Shown here piece by piece: positions 46,511 to 59,500 of a stretch of DNA of 64,000 nucleotides. The DNA is taken from NCBI GenBank assembly GCA_021904315.1, contig CM038910.1, forward strand, positions 24,252,256 through 24,316,255, read 5' to 3'. The position numbers were made by a program, and so were the translations under genes. Under the pieces are notes generated by a model. That model saw nothing but the letters and a program-made list of their open reading frames with translations. It had not been told where the DNA came from and ran no database searches. Within the stretch, counting starts at the first letter, position 1. Each line of letters begins with the position of its first letter. The DNA is from Sphagnum magellanicum (taxonomy: Eukaryota > Streptophyta > Sphagnopsida > Sphagnales > Sphagnaceae).

Positions 46511-47992
46511 TTATTCTACTTATAAAATTGCCATATTTAGCTAATAGGTTCTAGGGGTTTGCCAGCAGGTAATAGGATTCCTAGATTCCTTACGTCTCTA
46601 TTTGTCTTGTAGCCAGATTTGGCTAAATCCTCTTGCGATTGATCACTGTTTTTGGTGCAACATGGGAAAATTGGAAAAAAAAAAGAAAAAAAAGAACACT
46701 GGGATGAATTTATGAAGAAAAAGAAAAAAAGTTGGATATTTCTTTTTTAGTTGAATTTTGAAATTCTCATAAGGTTAAGTTGAAGACCTACACACCAGTG
46801 TTTTTCTTTTGCAATTGGGTGATGTCACAATTGCTATCGTCCACAAGAGGATTTAGCCGAGTCAGATAGAGAAGTAGAAAAAATTCAGAATCGTGCTATA
46901 GTTTGGCGACGCGTTGTAACCTTTTGTATAAATGTGACAATAGGCTACTAGGCCTGCATTTCTGGCGAAAATTCTACAAAAAGTTTCAGTTTTCCTTTTG
47001 CAAGTGTCACAGAAGGTCTCCTGGAAATCGCAACAGCGCAAAAAAAAAAAACGCCGCTACATAGCAAGTGACTGATTTTTCCATCCGTCGTCTGTATAGG
47101 CGGCGGGATTATCCAGGCCTAACCTCATTGTTTCATTCTTCTTCACCTCTGTGGGGTAGTTAGGCCCAACACCACACAAATGCCTGCCAATGAACGCCCC
47201 CATTAGTCCAGTGGAGGACCTTCAAGCAAACAACCCTAATTTGTTTTGTTGCACAGTTGACTGTCTATGACTGAATGTCTGGTGTGAAATTGATGCGTTC
47301 AATTTTTTTTGATAAACACTGGCCCAAAATAGTGGCTTTTATGCTCACTGATTGGTGTAAAACTGAAGGGCATCGATAATTCTCATTCTCACCCGCGTCA
47401 TGGTCTCGTAATGTTTAGTAAATGGAGGTTTTGTTAACAAATCAAGAATAAAAACAATTATAAATCATGGACACGTGGGGAGGGGGGGGGGTGGGGGGGT
47501 TAGTATTGGGGCTGTTGGGGTTCAGATTTTTAAAAAGCATTGGACATTTGCAAAGTTTTTATGTGATATTAGGGGGTTGGGTGTTCATTAAATCAGAGAA
47601 AGGTAATAGGGGGGGGGGGGGGGCGTTTTTGTTGTTTGGTGTTGGGGGTGTTTTGGGGTAATTTTATTTATGGAACATTGGCGAAAACTTTGTTTAGTAT
47701 TGGACACATGGGTTGTTCCAGCAAGAAAGGAAACCGATCCCAAATCTGAAGAAAAACTTAATAATGTTTCAAAGCCTAAATCTGGGCTCATTGATTACCA
47801 TCAAGTGGTTCTTACAAAGAAAAGAAAATCTGATACCTTTATTGAACTGGTTATTCCAGCAAGTTGATACCAAGCGGGTCTCAAAAATCTTTTTAAATCT
47901 TGATATTTGATACTCTCTATTTATAAGTTAAAATTTCAATTAACTGACCTTATGAATATTGAAAAAAAATCAATATCTGGCCAACACTGGTA
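46511..47992. other. Intergenic DNA with an inverted repeat and a G-rich block
   Basis: GGCTAAATCCTCTTGCGA (~46621) and its near complement CAAGAGGATTTAGCC (~46851) form an inverted repeat ~240 bp apart, possibly the ends of a small element. No gene recognised; frames at 47.67-47.91 kb are unlike known proteins. Confidence 0.5.
47469..47660 (+). other. G-rich tract with quadruplex-forming potential
   Basis: Runs of G include one of 15 (47609-47623) and nine-plus-seven G near 47480-47500, with further GGGG, GGGGG and GGGG groups (TTGGGGCTGTTGGGG, GTTGGGGGTGTTTTGGGG). Four-run quadruplex patterns on the + strand are satisfied several times. Confidence 0.75.
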
Positions 47993-48494
47993 TATACCAA
48001 TGTTGGTCAGTTAATGAAAAATCTTTCAGTTAGATTGATTATTGACAAAACATTCGATTATCAACCCAATTATTGATAACCTATCAGTTAGTTATTGCTT
48101 TTTTTAGAACTTGATAAATAACCTACTCACCTGGCATTGAATTTTCAAATTTTTGATACCTTACCTATATGACTTGATAATCAGTCCTAAAACGATAAAC
48201 ATGTTTCTGGTAGAATACATAAAAATAAGATTATATTTATAGAAATTTTAAAAATCTTATAACCCTAGGTATAGTCAATAGCATAGGCAATGATTTTCAA
48301 CTAGGTATTTGAGAACCAAACCTTATGCATAGCTGAGTTATTACCCAAAAAATAACTGGGTAAATTGATAACTGAATGTACTACTTTGACAATGAAATTG
48401 ACTAACGACAGGTATAAATTTTTAAAAAAATTCTTTGATAACATACTTGGCTCATTGTTGCCAAAAATAAATAACCACCCAACACTGGTGTATA
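47993..48494. mobile_element. Candidate non-autonomous element with TGTTGG termini
   Basis: The left end TATACCAATGTTGGTCAGTT and the right end (reverse complement TATACACCAGTGTTGGGTGG) are inverted repeats ~500 bp apart. The left end is also the right half of a palindrome, TGGCCAACACTGGTATATAC followed by CAATGTTGGTCA, as if two ends met head to head. Internal words are shared with 12262-12500. No coding capacity. The class is unsure; a hAT-type MITE is plausible. Confidence 0.4.
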
Positions 48495-50307
48495 GCTGCC
48501 TTATAACATCCCAAAACCAGCCTTTGATCCAGCCCAACACCGAAGACATTTTTATTCCATTCTCAGCAGCACATTTAAAGCATTTTACTTTTAAATGACC
48601 GAACCTTATAGTGACCAAATTTCAGTCACTGCCGTTGCATATGCCCCCTAAACATGTTAAGTGGGTCACACACGCTTGTTGCCAACAATTTCAAACACAA
48701 CTGTGCCAAGAAGGTCTAGTTATATGCGTAACACCCTCAGAAACATCGGCCAAGTTGATTTAGAGGGCATGTTTGCATGTGGAAGAAAGAAAACGTTTGC
48801 TAGGCTCTTCCACTGGCACAGAGGGCATTATGAAAACATGTTGAGGACTAGCTTCTAGCTCCTTTTGTCTTGGGCTCAACATAATTACTAATTACAAGAT
48901 ACTCTGAAGTTTGTAAAGCATCGACCTGATTTTTGTTTGTTATTTGATTAGTCTTGTCAGCCAGAATATTTCAAGACAAGCTTCTGGTCAAATAGTTTTT
49001 AAAATGTTACTAAATTAAAATCAGAATCCAAATTTGATGATTCTTATCAAAAAAATTGAGGATTTTTTTCCTCCAAGAAGGGATTTTTTTTCAGAATTTT
49101 ATTTAAAGTTTCTTTCACATTTTGGCAATTTTTCACCAAAACAAAAACCATTCTTGCGACTAATGAATACAACTAATTTCAAAGTGCTACTGAATCGCCG
49201 TAAAGTTAAACTCTTTATTGTACATACTATAATAATGTGCCTTACTCTGCACTGAAGTTACAAAACTCTAAAACAGCTTATTTCTATCTCAGGCTTCTTG
49301 CCCATGAGATTATTGACCATGGAGGCAGATACAACATAGTACAAGGGCAGCTTCAACATATGTCTGTCAAATAATTAATTAATTTCGAAGATTTCATGTT
49401 GAAAATTGGAAATTCCTGAATATTCCTGAATATTCTCTATTTTCCTTCATAAATTTTCATCTTTGAAAAAACTATTTTTGAAAATTTCAAGATTTCTACC
49501 AATAATATAATTAGTGTTCAAGCTGCCAAGGCACCTCAAAACAGAGAAGTCAGGGCCTAGAGGGTTACCATTCTCCTCTACGTACAGCACTCAAAGAAAT
49601 GTTCTAGTGTGTTTGGAGGGAACCTTATATCCATGAATATCCTTCTGACTCCCAGCACCTCATGATCTACTTACTACCTGTGTTATAGACTCATTATAAG
49701 TTTCACTTGGTAAACTTTTCCTGTTAAGGCCCATGGGGGGAGGGGGTGCGTGGGGAGGGAAAACATTTCTAAACGTACTTAAAAATGCCGTACTTAAGGA
49801 TTACTTGCCCATTCACATTATTGGATGGTTGGAGTAAAGGCATGTTTACCTTTTGGTTTCACAAAAAAAAAATTAATATTGCATATGATACTAGTTCATT
49901 GACTATGTGTAGTTCATTGACTAGGAGGTACGTACTCAAAAGTTGACCAAAGTTAGTTGGTAGAATGAAATAAGAGTCAAGACAAGTGTTCAGAGAAATA
50001 GTGACAGCCACTTGGTAGAATTTTAAAAAGTGTATGTGAAGGGTGCCTTAGTATGATCTCTGACTCAACAGACGATGGCAACTTGCAAGTAAATAAGGTT
50101 CTGCAAAAGGTGCTTCATCTCCTCTCAAATGAATCACAGCCATCTTGTTCATGAAGGCCAAAATTCTAGCAGCTCTTTACAGCTAGTAAGGACCTCAAAC
50201 AGGTTGCTCTGGGAATTGGGATCCTATACTTGGCTCAGCTCATGCCTCAACTAGTGCTTGTGACATATATAGTGCCCAGATTTATATCATTTGCTAAATT
50301 TTGAGTG
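48495..50307. other. Intergenic DNA upstream of the receptor kinase
   Basis: No gene recognised. A GGGGGGAGGGGGTGCGTGGGGAGGG-like purine patch lies at ~49734-49760. The stretch from ~50.0 kb is less AT-rich and may include the promoter and leader of the receptor kinase. Confidence 0.5.
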
Positions 50308-50512
50308 AATCATCTTCTTTCTCTTTGATCTGCAGGAGCCTGATTGATACTTCTTCTTTCTCTTCAATCTGCAGGGGGCCTGATTGATACATCTTCTTTG
50401 GCTTCAATCTGCAGGGGCCTGATTGATCCACCTTCTTTCTCTTCAATCTGCAGGCGCCTAATTGATACACCTTCATTCTCTTCAATCTGCAGGGGCCTGA
50501 TTGATACACTGT
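50308..50512 (+). repeat. 39-bp tandem array of splice-acceptor-like units, five copies
   Basis: The unit is roughly CTTCTTTCTCTTCAATCTGCAG then GGGCCTGATTGATACA. CTGCAG occurs at 50330, 50369, 50409, 50448 and 50487, spacings 39, 40, 39, 39. Each copy has a pyrimidine tract ending in CTGCAG|G, which is an excellent 3' splice site. The array ends ~60 bp before the receptor kinase start codon. Because 39 is a multiple of three, chance ORFs of 13-residue repeats exist on both strands; I do not call them genes. Confidence 0.88.
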
Positions 50513-50573
50513 GGTTGCAGGTAGTTTGTGCTTTGTACACCACCAATTCAAGGCTGTTGTCACATATCATATC

Positions 50574-53500
50574 ATGAGGATCCTCTCCTGCAAGCTGCAT
50601 CTTGTTTTGCTCCTTTTGCTCTCTACCAGCCAGTGCATCTTCAGTGACGACTGTTCTTCTGTACAGACCTTCTTTGATCCAGATGAATGTAAGAAAAATT
50701 GTCACATACCACCCTTCCATTTCTGTACTAATTTTTCAGAGCTAATTTCTCATATATGTACATACAAGGTGCAATCCAGGCAAGTTCAGATCACCAGCTC
50801 CCAGTAACTGTTGCTGAAGATTCAAATTGGTTTTACTCTCGCTTAGAGCTTATGAACTAGTCTGGCAGCCAAAATTATCATCATGTTTCAGGTTATATGG
50901 TTTTGTCCAGAATTATTGTTAACATATAGGCTCTCTAGATGGTGGCCTGGGAATTACCTGCACAAAATTATACCCTACTAGGATGAATGATCCCATTGAT
51001 CTCTGTAATAAAAATTTCAGAGCACCACAAAATGATCTCCAGAAGTATAATTCCCTTGGCTCACTTTTGGAGAGTATAATTCCCTTGGCTGACTTTTGTG
51101 TGTACACCCCCCTGTTTGCAGTGGAAGCACTACAAGCCATTCTACAAGCATGGAACCAAACTCCTGACATGAGTACAAATTTGGCAGGATGGAATTCCTC
51201 GCAACCCCTACCTTGCTTCCAACCTACTGCTAATTGGAAAGGGGTAGCATGCTATAGATTTCCAAACACAAACAGTGAGGGCGACACCACAAACTGTTCT
51301 GCCTACATCTCAGGCTTGTAAGACTCTGAATTCCCACAACAACAATGGTTGTTGAGAAGATCAGAAACATGAGATCCCTGTTCATAGATCACCATGATCC
51401 ATCTTGTACTATGGAATGGTCAAGCCTCATTCCCATTATGTTGGGTAAGGTGCCAGGTGAGCCTGCTAGGGTGAGCTAGGCAATGCACCCAACATAATGG
51501 GCAAGGTTGACGCCCCTCCATGATATTAGGGTATTGGGTCTTGGGTCTTGGGTGGCATATTCAATGATTTTAAAGGAAAAAAATTATGTTCCATATAGAC
51601 ACATTTTCGGCCCCAATTAAAGTGTATGGTTGTCACCAGAAGATATGTGTCAAATGATGTGGTCAAGAAATGACTCAATTTACCATCCCTGACCTTACTG
51701 TACTATGGGTAAGGCCTGTTCCACCCAGGAATGTGGTGAGCCCGGTAGGGTGAGCCACCGGTTAGATGGTAATGAGTTCTTCCAAGGCCTGTTCCAAAGT
51801 GTAACTGATTTTTGACCATTGATTCACATTTCAAGCACCTTTATTTGTATTAGAATTGACACCATTAGCACCAAAAGTAGAGCCCATAAATAACTGCCTG
51901 TCCTGCCTAGGAAAACACCTGTAAACACTTGCTTGAATACAGGACATACAAGTGAGTTACTTCATGGTAATGGACTAAGTTACTGAACTGAGTTCAGTGT
52001 TCCATTTCTTTGAACATGTCAATTACTTCTCATTTTGTGGATCATGGATTTTGCAGGAGCTTAACTGATGCATCTATTGTAGGCACTTTGCCAGAACAGA
52101 TCGGAAACTTTTCAAATCTCTTTGACCTGTAAGATACCATACACCACATACTAGTTCTTATGATTGTGATGAGAATTTCATAGCTTTATTCTCTCCACCA
52201 CAGGCTCAGCATCTTTCCCTTGCAAATGGTTGTAGATTCAATTCAATGTTATGCCACTCTAGATGTGTAAAATATGAGCCACACCTAGGGAGTTATGTAC
52301 TATGGAATGGTCAAGCCTGCCCATTATGTTGGGTCAGGTGCCAGGGGAGCTTGTTAAGGCAGCTTGCCCTCATGGGCTCGCATGACACATTACCAAACAT
52401 AGTGGGTAGGGAAAGGCCATTCTATGACATTAAGGTCTGGGTTGGCAGATGTAATGTTTAACTATGAGCGGATGACCATCACAAGCAGATTATGTCATAC
52501 AGTGCAATCAAGAAGATGACAATTAGAGTGGGAAGTCATAGTTTGAAGGAATGGATATCATAACCTATTGAATTGTTGAGTGTTATATGGGCTCGTTCAA
52601 ATTTCAAACTAGCAACTGTTAAAATAGGTAACGTTCCATGAAGTCTCCTCAAAATGAACTCACTGGAATACCTGGTGAATGTTTTCTCAAATTCTCCATC
52701 AATCTCTAGTGTCTCATTATGAGAGGGCAAAGACAACAAGGACCCTTGGTTAGGTTGCAAAAAGCCTGGGCTTCTTATCCCTTGCCATAAGAATATTCAA
52801 AATACCTTACGCTCTCTTGACCCTGGACCATGAGAATATAATATGCACATGGCTGCCAGGATCAAGAGCGCCCAGGCATTTTGGAATGTTCTTCATATTA
52901 ACCAGGGTCCTGGCTAATTATGACAATTGGTACAAGATTATGTTTTGTAAGATACTTGCAAAAGTTCATTTTAAATGGGAGCTTTTAATAATTAAATTTG
53001 CACACAATGGAAAAATAGGTCAGGTTTCTTATGTAATGATAATCAGTTCCGAGTCAAAGTGAGTGACTGGGTGATTCTGGGTGCAATGTTCAAATTCACC
53101 CATTCCTTCTTTCAGGAAGTTGTTTGTGCATGTTCTCCCTCCTTTACTAATATACAAACAAGTTTGTCAAACATTGTTTGTTAATGGGGTAGAGATTATG
53201 TGGCATATTGTTTGTTGTACATTCAACTACCTATTAGTTCGTGGCCATCATGTGGAGGCTTCTTATCAACAGCTCAATCACCTAATGTGGAAATCTTGTG
53301 CAGAACATTGGCCAACAATGTGGGGCTTTCAGGTCCGCTACCTAGTGGGCTTGCGTCTTATGGTTACCTGACTATTTTGTAAGCAACTCCAAACTTATTC
53401 ATTTTGGTAATGCAATAATTTGTTCTTACAATCTGTTGGGACTTTGCCCAGCTTAAAGTCAGCGTAGATTTAATTCCTTGTTAGGTCCTGCTAGATGTTG

Positions 53501-56500
53501 CCAGTAATAGCTCCAACCCAAGTAGAATATAACCATCCACTTAGAAGTGCCAACTTTATTTTTCTTACATTATGCTAGGTAGAAATTAGTGTCACCTTCA
53601 AGCAGGACGTGGTTGAAAGGTTATTTTAGTCATACTTGGTTTTCAAACCTCTTTGTCTTTTACACTAGTGCATGTAGCCTGTGCTGTTGGCCCAAGTGTG
53701 GACTGTTTACCAAACTAATTTTACATTCCAAAACCTTTCTTGTAGTTTAATTGAATTTCCAATAACAAAAAATACTCAAAATTCTATATCTCTCACACTG
53801 TAGGTCTCAAAAATTTCAAATCACCTTTGTTAAATCCTACTTCTAAGGGTTTTCCAACAATATCAAGAGTGTGCCTAAATTCCCCTATAATTTTCAGTTT
53901 TGATTTAAATAAAATTTCAGTGAAAAAATTGTTCAATGTTCAATAACTTCTTCACAATAGGTTGAAACATTATGAAACCAACTTGGTGCACACCTAGTCA
54001 TTGAGGGATTTCTGACTGTACCAAAAGTGCGGCAGGAGCTGCCCTGATTTGGGAGATCTCAAAGTTACAAAAAACAACCTTCCTTCATAGATAGATTATT
54101 ATTGAATACACTTGTGAACGAACTGCTTTGCAAGTATGCCACTAATAATGTGGGGTGTGGGAATCACTTGTCTCCAGGGATCTTCATAATTGTAGTTTTA
54201 GTGGAAGCATTGATGACGAGCTCTTTTATTTATCAAATCTTGTGGAAGTGTAAGTTATCATATTTCCTTTTACACAAACCATGATTGTCTCTGTGGATGC
54301 TTTTAATCATGAATGCCTTGCTTTGAACATTACTTCCAGTGTAGGCTAATACTCAAAAAATGCATTGACAACTTATGCAGGGGGATGCATGTGGGTCATG
54401 TGCATGTGTATTTGCAAAATGCTCAGAGAAATTTTCTAGTTTATTTGGATGGCACCTTGTTTTCATGAATATTCCAAGAGGAAGAATCTTATACCTACTC
54501 ATAATGATTTTGGTAATGCTTTGACAAAAATTGAAGAAAATTGCATTATGACACCAACTTTGGGGCACTCATTCATGCATTCACCATGTAGTTGAACTAG
54601 TTGGTGCTAGGAAATTCATGACTACCTAATAAATGATAGCATTGTCATTGTTTTGTGTTCTAGGGATTTAAGTGCAAACCAATTTACTGGGCACCTTCCA
54701 AATTTTGGTGGAGCAAATTATTTGCAAACTTTGAACATTTCCCACAATGGACTATCAGGGCCAAGTCCACCATATTATGATAGCAGCACAGATTATGGAC
54801 TTCTAAACTTGACATCCTTGACTATAGTGTAAGGCAAATTTTCACCATCTTCTATGTTGATTTTAATTTTTTTTTCATCAATGTTTTTTGCCATGTGCCC
54901 ATCTATAAATAGTGTTGTTAGGTGATACCACATTGTTTCATTCAATGGCTAAACAATATTCATTACATATGTCATGGATCATATTATTTCACTCAACTTG
55001 TTCTTGCTTCAATTTTTTTGTGGAACTCAACCTTGAAAAGTTACACAAGAAGAATCAAGGGCTTCTTAGACTCAAATAATCATGTTATTTAACTTGGTAT
55101 TTGTTTCTTTCAAAGTAGGTTTTGGGTTCTTATTTACTAGTTCAAACAACCATAATGTTCAATAATTTTTTGTTGTCAATCATATATCCTAATCATTTTT
55201 ATTTGATTTTAAATAGTGATTTTTCAGGAAATAAGTTGGTAGGACCACCACCTAATTTCTCTGCAAGTTTGACGCTCCAATTTGTGTAAGTAATACAATT
55301 TACATCACACAAAGGTTCCAATATTTGAAAATCACAAATTTGTAAACAAAATTGACCTTTCATTTGTGATAATCCTCATGCCTTATTTGTAAATTCACGA
55401 ATATTCCTAGATCATTATAAGAATTTGTTTGTAGCCATTGGTTTCAAGTATTGCTAATTATTTCTTCCACCAATTCTTGAAAGCATTTTTCTAATTCTTT
55501 TCAAGCTGCTTAGAATATATATTTTAAAATTTTCTTTGTTCCCCTTGATTGTTCATTGATGTTTTGTTTTAATATTGTCATTATGATTTTTGCCTAATCA
55601 GATTAAAAATTTGGTTGTTCTTAGGAATTTGAGTTCGAATCTATTCATGAATCAAACATATCTTATGTATTTCAATAATGCATCAAAGTTGACAGTGTTG
55701 GATCTATCAAACAACAATTTCATGGGTTCCCTACCTGATTTCAGCATATTTCCAGAAAATTTACAAGAACTGTAAGTTCTTGATCTCAAAAACATATATT
55801 CTCTTTATCAAATTAATGAAATTGTAATGATTCCAAAGATTTGCATGTTGTTATCCCCATTGAAATTAAGTCAAAATATGAGGTCTGTTCATAGCAATTG
55901 GTTAAATAAAACAATTTTGTCATGTAAATTTCCATATGTTCATTTTGGTTAGCTCTTATAAGAATCCACTATCCACAAATTAAGGATTTTTTAACCAAGA
56001 CAACAAACCACATAGCATTATTTTGTAATTGAACACACATTTACGATTTTTTCCCTTTTTTCATATACATAATCAAATGTGTTACATTTTGAATAGATTT
56101 GACCAACTTCTTATGGTAATATGTAACGTGAACTTAATCAAAATATGATCTTCAAAATAATTTTTTATAATATGAATTTTAAATATGCAAGGTTTCAAAT
56201 TATAGGTATGTCATATCTAATCATATAAGACATTGTATTTGACATTTAGGATATTGTTGTTTTGTAGCAACCTTGACAACAACCAGTTTAATGGGACCTT
56301 AAACATAGACAACATTCAAAACTTGCGAAGGAAAATGAGTTACAATTCATTGATATATACTGGGCATTTACAAATATTAAACATTAGATCCAACAACATC
56401 TCGAGTGTTAATTTCTCAATTTTTGATATTGAAACTGTCATTTCTATTATCAGGTAAGTAGTTTGATTCTTAAATTGTTTTTTATTACAAGAGTTGCAAT

Positions 56501-59500
56501 ATGCAAAAATGTGGTTCTAGGTTTGATTTTTCATATTCAACATTTTATCACTTACGGATACATGGTTGTAATTATATGGAACATAAATTATTCATGTTGT
56601 TTATGCTATGTGATTTTTTTTCATCCATTTAGTAATTGCCATGTGCTTCTAGGCTCCAAAACAATTCTTATTGTTTACATCAGCAAAACTCAGTTATTGG
56701 ACATCATTGCTATTGCAATCAAACTTGTGTAGTACCAAATGGTAAGTAATTTGATTAAAATTTCAAATGGTTTTTGTTAGAACTTGGTAAAAGTATTCAT
56801 ATATGTATTTACATATTATATATAATTTAATGGTGGATATATTGGATGATGCATGTTAATATTGAAATAATTGGGTTCCAAAATTCTCATGTTATTTATT
56901 ATAAGGAATTTACATTGCTAAGAGATCAAATTGTATGTGAAAATATTTATTTATATAAACATTCATCCTATCCAATAGAAGGGTGCCTTAATATTATGGT
57001 ACTTTCTATTTCATTTTAGTTTTAATATTGTTGAATAATTTTAACCAATCTTGCAAAATACATGGGCAAAATCTTTCAATTTTCCATATGGTTGACTTTA
57101 AATATTTTAATCTTTCAAATTGAATAGATGATGTTCGAAGGGCCATTATTATTGCAACAACTGTAAGTGGTACTATACTAGTACTTGTCATTGCCATTGG
57201 CAGTTGGTTGATGTGGAGGAACAAACAAAAGCATTATCTCCTACTTCATCAAGTTCAAGAAAGTAAGTGATAATCACATATGATTCATGTTTATTGATCA
57301 TAAATTTGATACCCTTGTAATGTTTATCACAATTTTTTTTTTTGCTGGTATCAAAGACAATTATCACCATTTAATCATTCTTATATCAAAGTACCACGTA
57401 TAGAATCTTGCTAGACATTGATTGCCTATAATGAATTTTGAAACATTCTAAGTCATTGAACCTTGTCATTTTGTTATTGGGCATAGAATTTGCGGAATTT
57501 GATGTTCAACCTACAGTCTTTTCATATTCTGAACTAAGAGCCGCTACTAAAGATTTTCACCCAGATATGAAGTTGGGTCAAGGGAGTTATGGGGTTGTAT
57601 ACAAGGTGACCTTCTCACTTATATAATTAATATGTTTTCAATTTATCAAATGAATTAAGTTTTCAGTCAATTTTTTATAAAAAACACCAAGATTTACAAA
57701 TTAAGTATGCATGCATGTGAATGTGTCATATTCATTAGATATATACTCAATAATCAATTTCATATGTTCAAATTAAATATCAATACTTGTGATGTATATG
57801 AAAGATTGAGAAATGGAATGACGCTACCAAAATTAAAGTTTAGGATGTCCACATATTTAAAAAATAATATTGTAGATGAATTGAGAAAGTACTCAAAATT
57901 ATTGATCCCATGGTTCCACATTTGAGAAAAATACGAAGATATAGTCTTGACTATTTAAAAATAAGATGCGTGGCAAAAAGTAGAGAACAAAATTGAATTG
58001 TTTTATTAAATTAACATATACATCTTTTCCAAGTTACATGTGGTCCTGCAACAAATAAGATATAAAAGAAGGAAAGAAAATGAATAAAAGAATGTTGACA
58101 TGTGGATTACATGTAGAAACATTGATTAAAACGTGTTAGTAGTATGATGATAATGAATGGTATTCAAATGTTAATCACAGTCTATGTCCAATTAATAAAC
58201 ATGATTAATTTTGTTCCAACAAATTTTGTGCAAAACATTTGATTCATTTTTATGTTTAATGACACCTTGATATTAACATAGAAAAACATAAAATTATGTC
58301 AAAAATTATGTCATGATTCATTTTGATTACCTTTTTTTAATAAAAAAATGTTGAACTTACAGGGGATATTTCCAAACAAGAATGAAGTGGCTGTGAAACA
58401 ACTTTTTAATGAAAGCCAACAAAGCATTGATGAATTTCTCAATGAAATTGTTCTTATTACTGGAGTGAAACATCGTAACCTCGTGAAGTTGAAAGGTTGT
58501 TGCATTACCACATCAAAGAAAAGGCTCCTTGTGTATGAATATGTTGAAAACAATGATTTGGAGGAAGCATTATTTGGTGAGTATATCAATTTGAAAAGTA
58601 TTTCATAGCAATTTATATCTATTCAATTAATATGCACAATTCTTATTTGAATATGTGATTTTTAAATTTAGTACATATTGATAATGATAAATAAGTTTGT
58701 TGAAAGATTTATTCCATTAATGTTTTTCAAAAAATTGTAAATGATAATCATAATAAGGGATTTCATGAACATCTACCTTAAAGTATGCACAAAAGCCAAC
58801 AAAATTGTTTCAGATAATTGATTAAAAGATAAAAAATTTGTAAAAATTTAAAATTGACCACAATTACAATGTTGTTTTACAATAGGCAAAGGAAAGCACA
58901 TGTTGAATTGGCCAGTGCGATTCAATATTTGTTTAGGAGTGGCTCGTGGTTTGTTTTATCTTCATGAAATTGTTCAACCACGGATCATCCATCGAGACAT
59001 CAAAGCAAGCAATATCTTGCTTGATAAAAATTTACAAGCAAGAATTGCAGATTTTGGCTTGGCTCTTTTATTTCCAGAAGATCAAACCCACATCACCACC
59101 ATGCATATTGTTGGCACAAAGTGAGTGAAAATATATAATTTCAACCTATCATTTAATAATCATTTTTTTCCATGGAAAGTTCATACATTAGCAAAGTACA
59201 ACTCCCATTTAATTAATGATTAGGATTAAATGGACATTAACAAAATTGTACATTGCTATAGAATTGGCAAATGTTAGTGATGATATTCAACTTTGTATTT
59301 TTTATTTAATGCCATGTTTGTATGCAAGTAATAGGTAGTCAATAAAAGCCAAACCAAAGCAATGTCTCTTATATAGTCACAAAAATCTTAAATTTAATCA
59401 TAGGTTGTATGGAAAATATAATGACTTGTATATTAATGGGGATCCATGGTGGTCACCTAACAATCTATTACCACCACTATGTAAAGCTAACCTTTTCCAA

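Noticed and set aside
47670..47910. Overlapping 65-aa frames near 47.7-47.9 kb
   Set aside because: No recognisable domain, no splice context, and composition similar to flanks.
48661..48858. 65-aa + strand frame
   Set aside because: No domain resemblance and no supporting signals.
50294..50720. Repetitive frames on both strands over the 39-bp array
   Set aside because: They arise because the period is a multiple of three; no family resemblance, and the array better fits iterated splice-acceptor-like DNA.
50574..50807. Continuous 78-aa reading of the signal-peptide exon
   Set aside because: Splicing at the GTAAGA after 50688 joins it in phase to the LRR cap exon, giving DPDE-LEALQ, a far better product.
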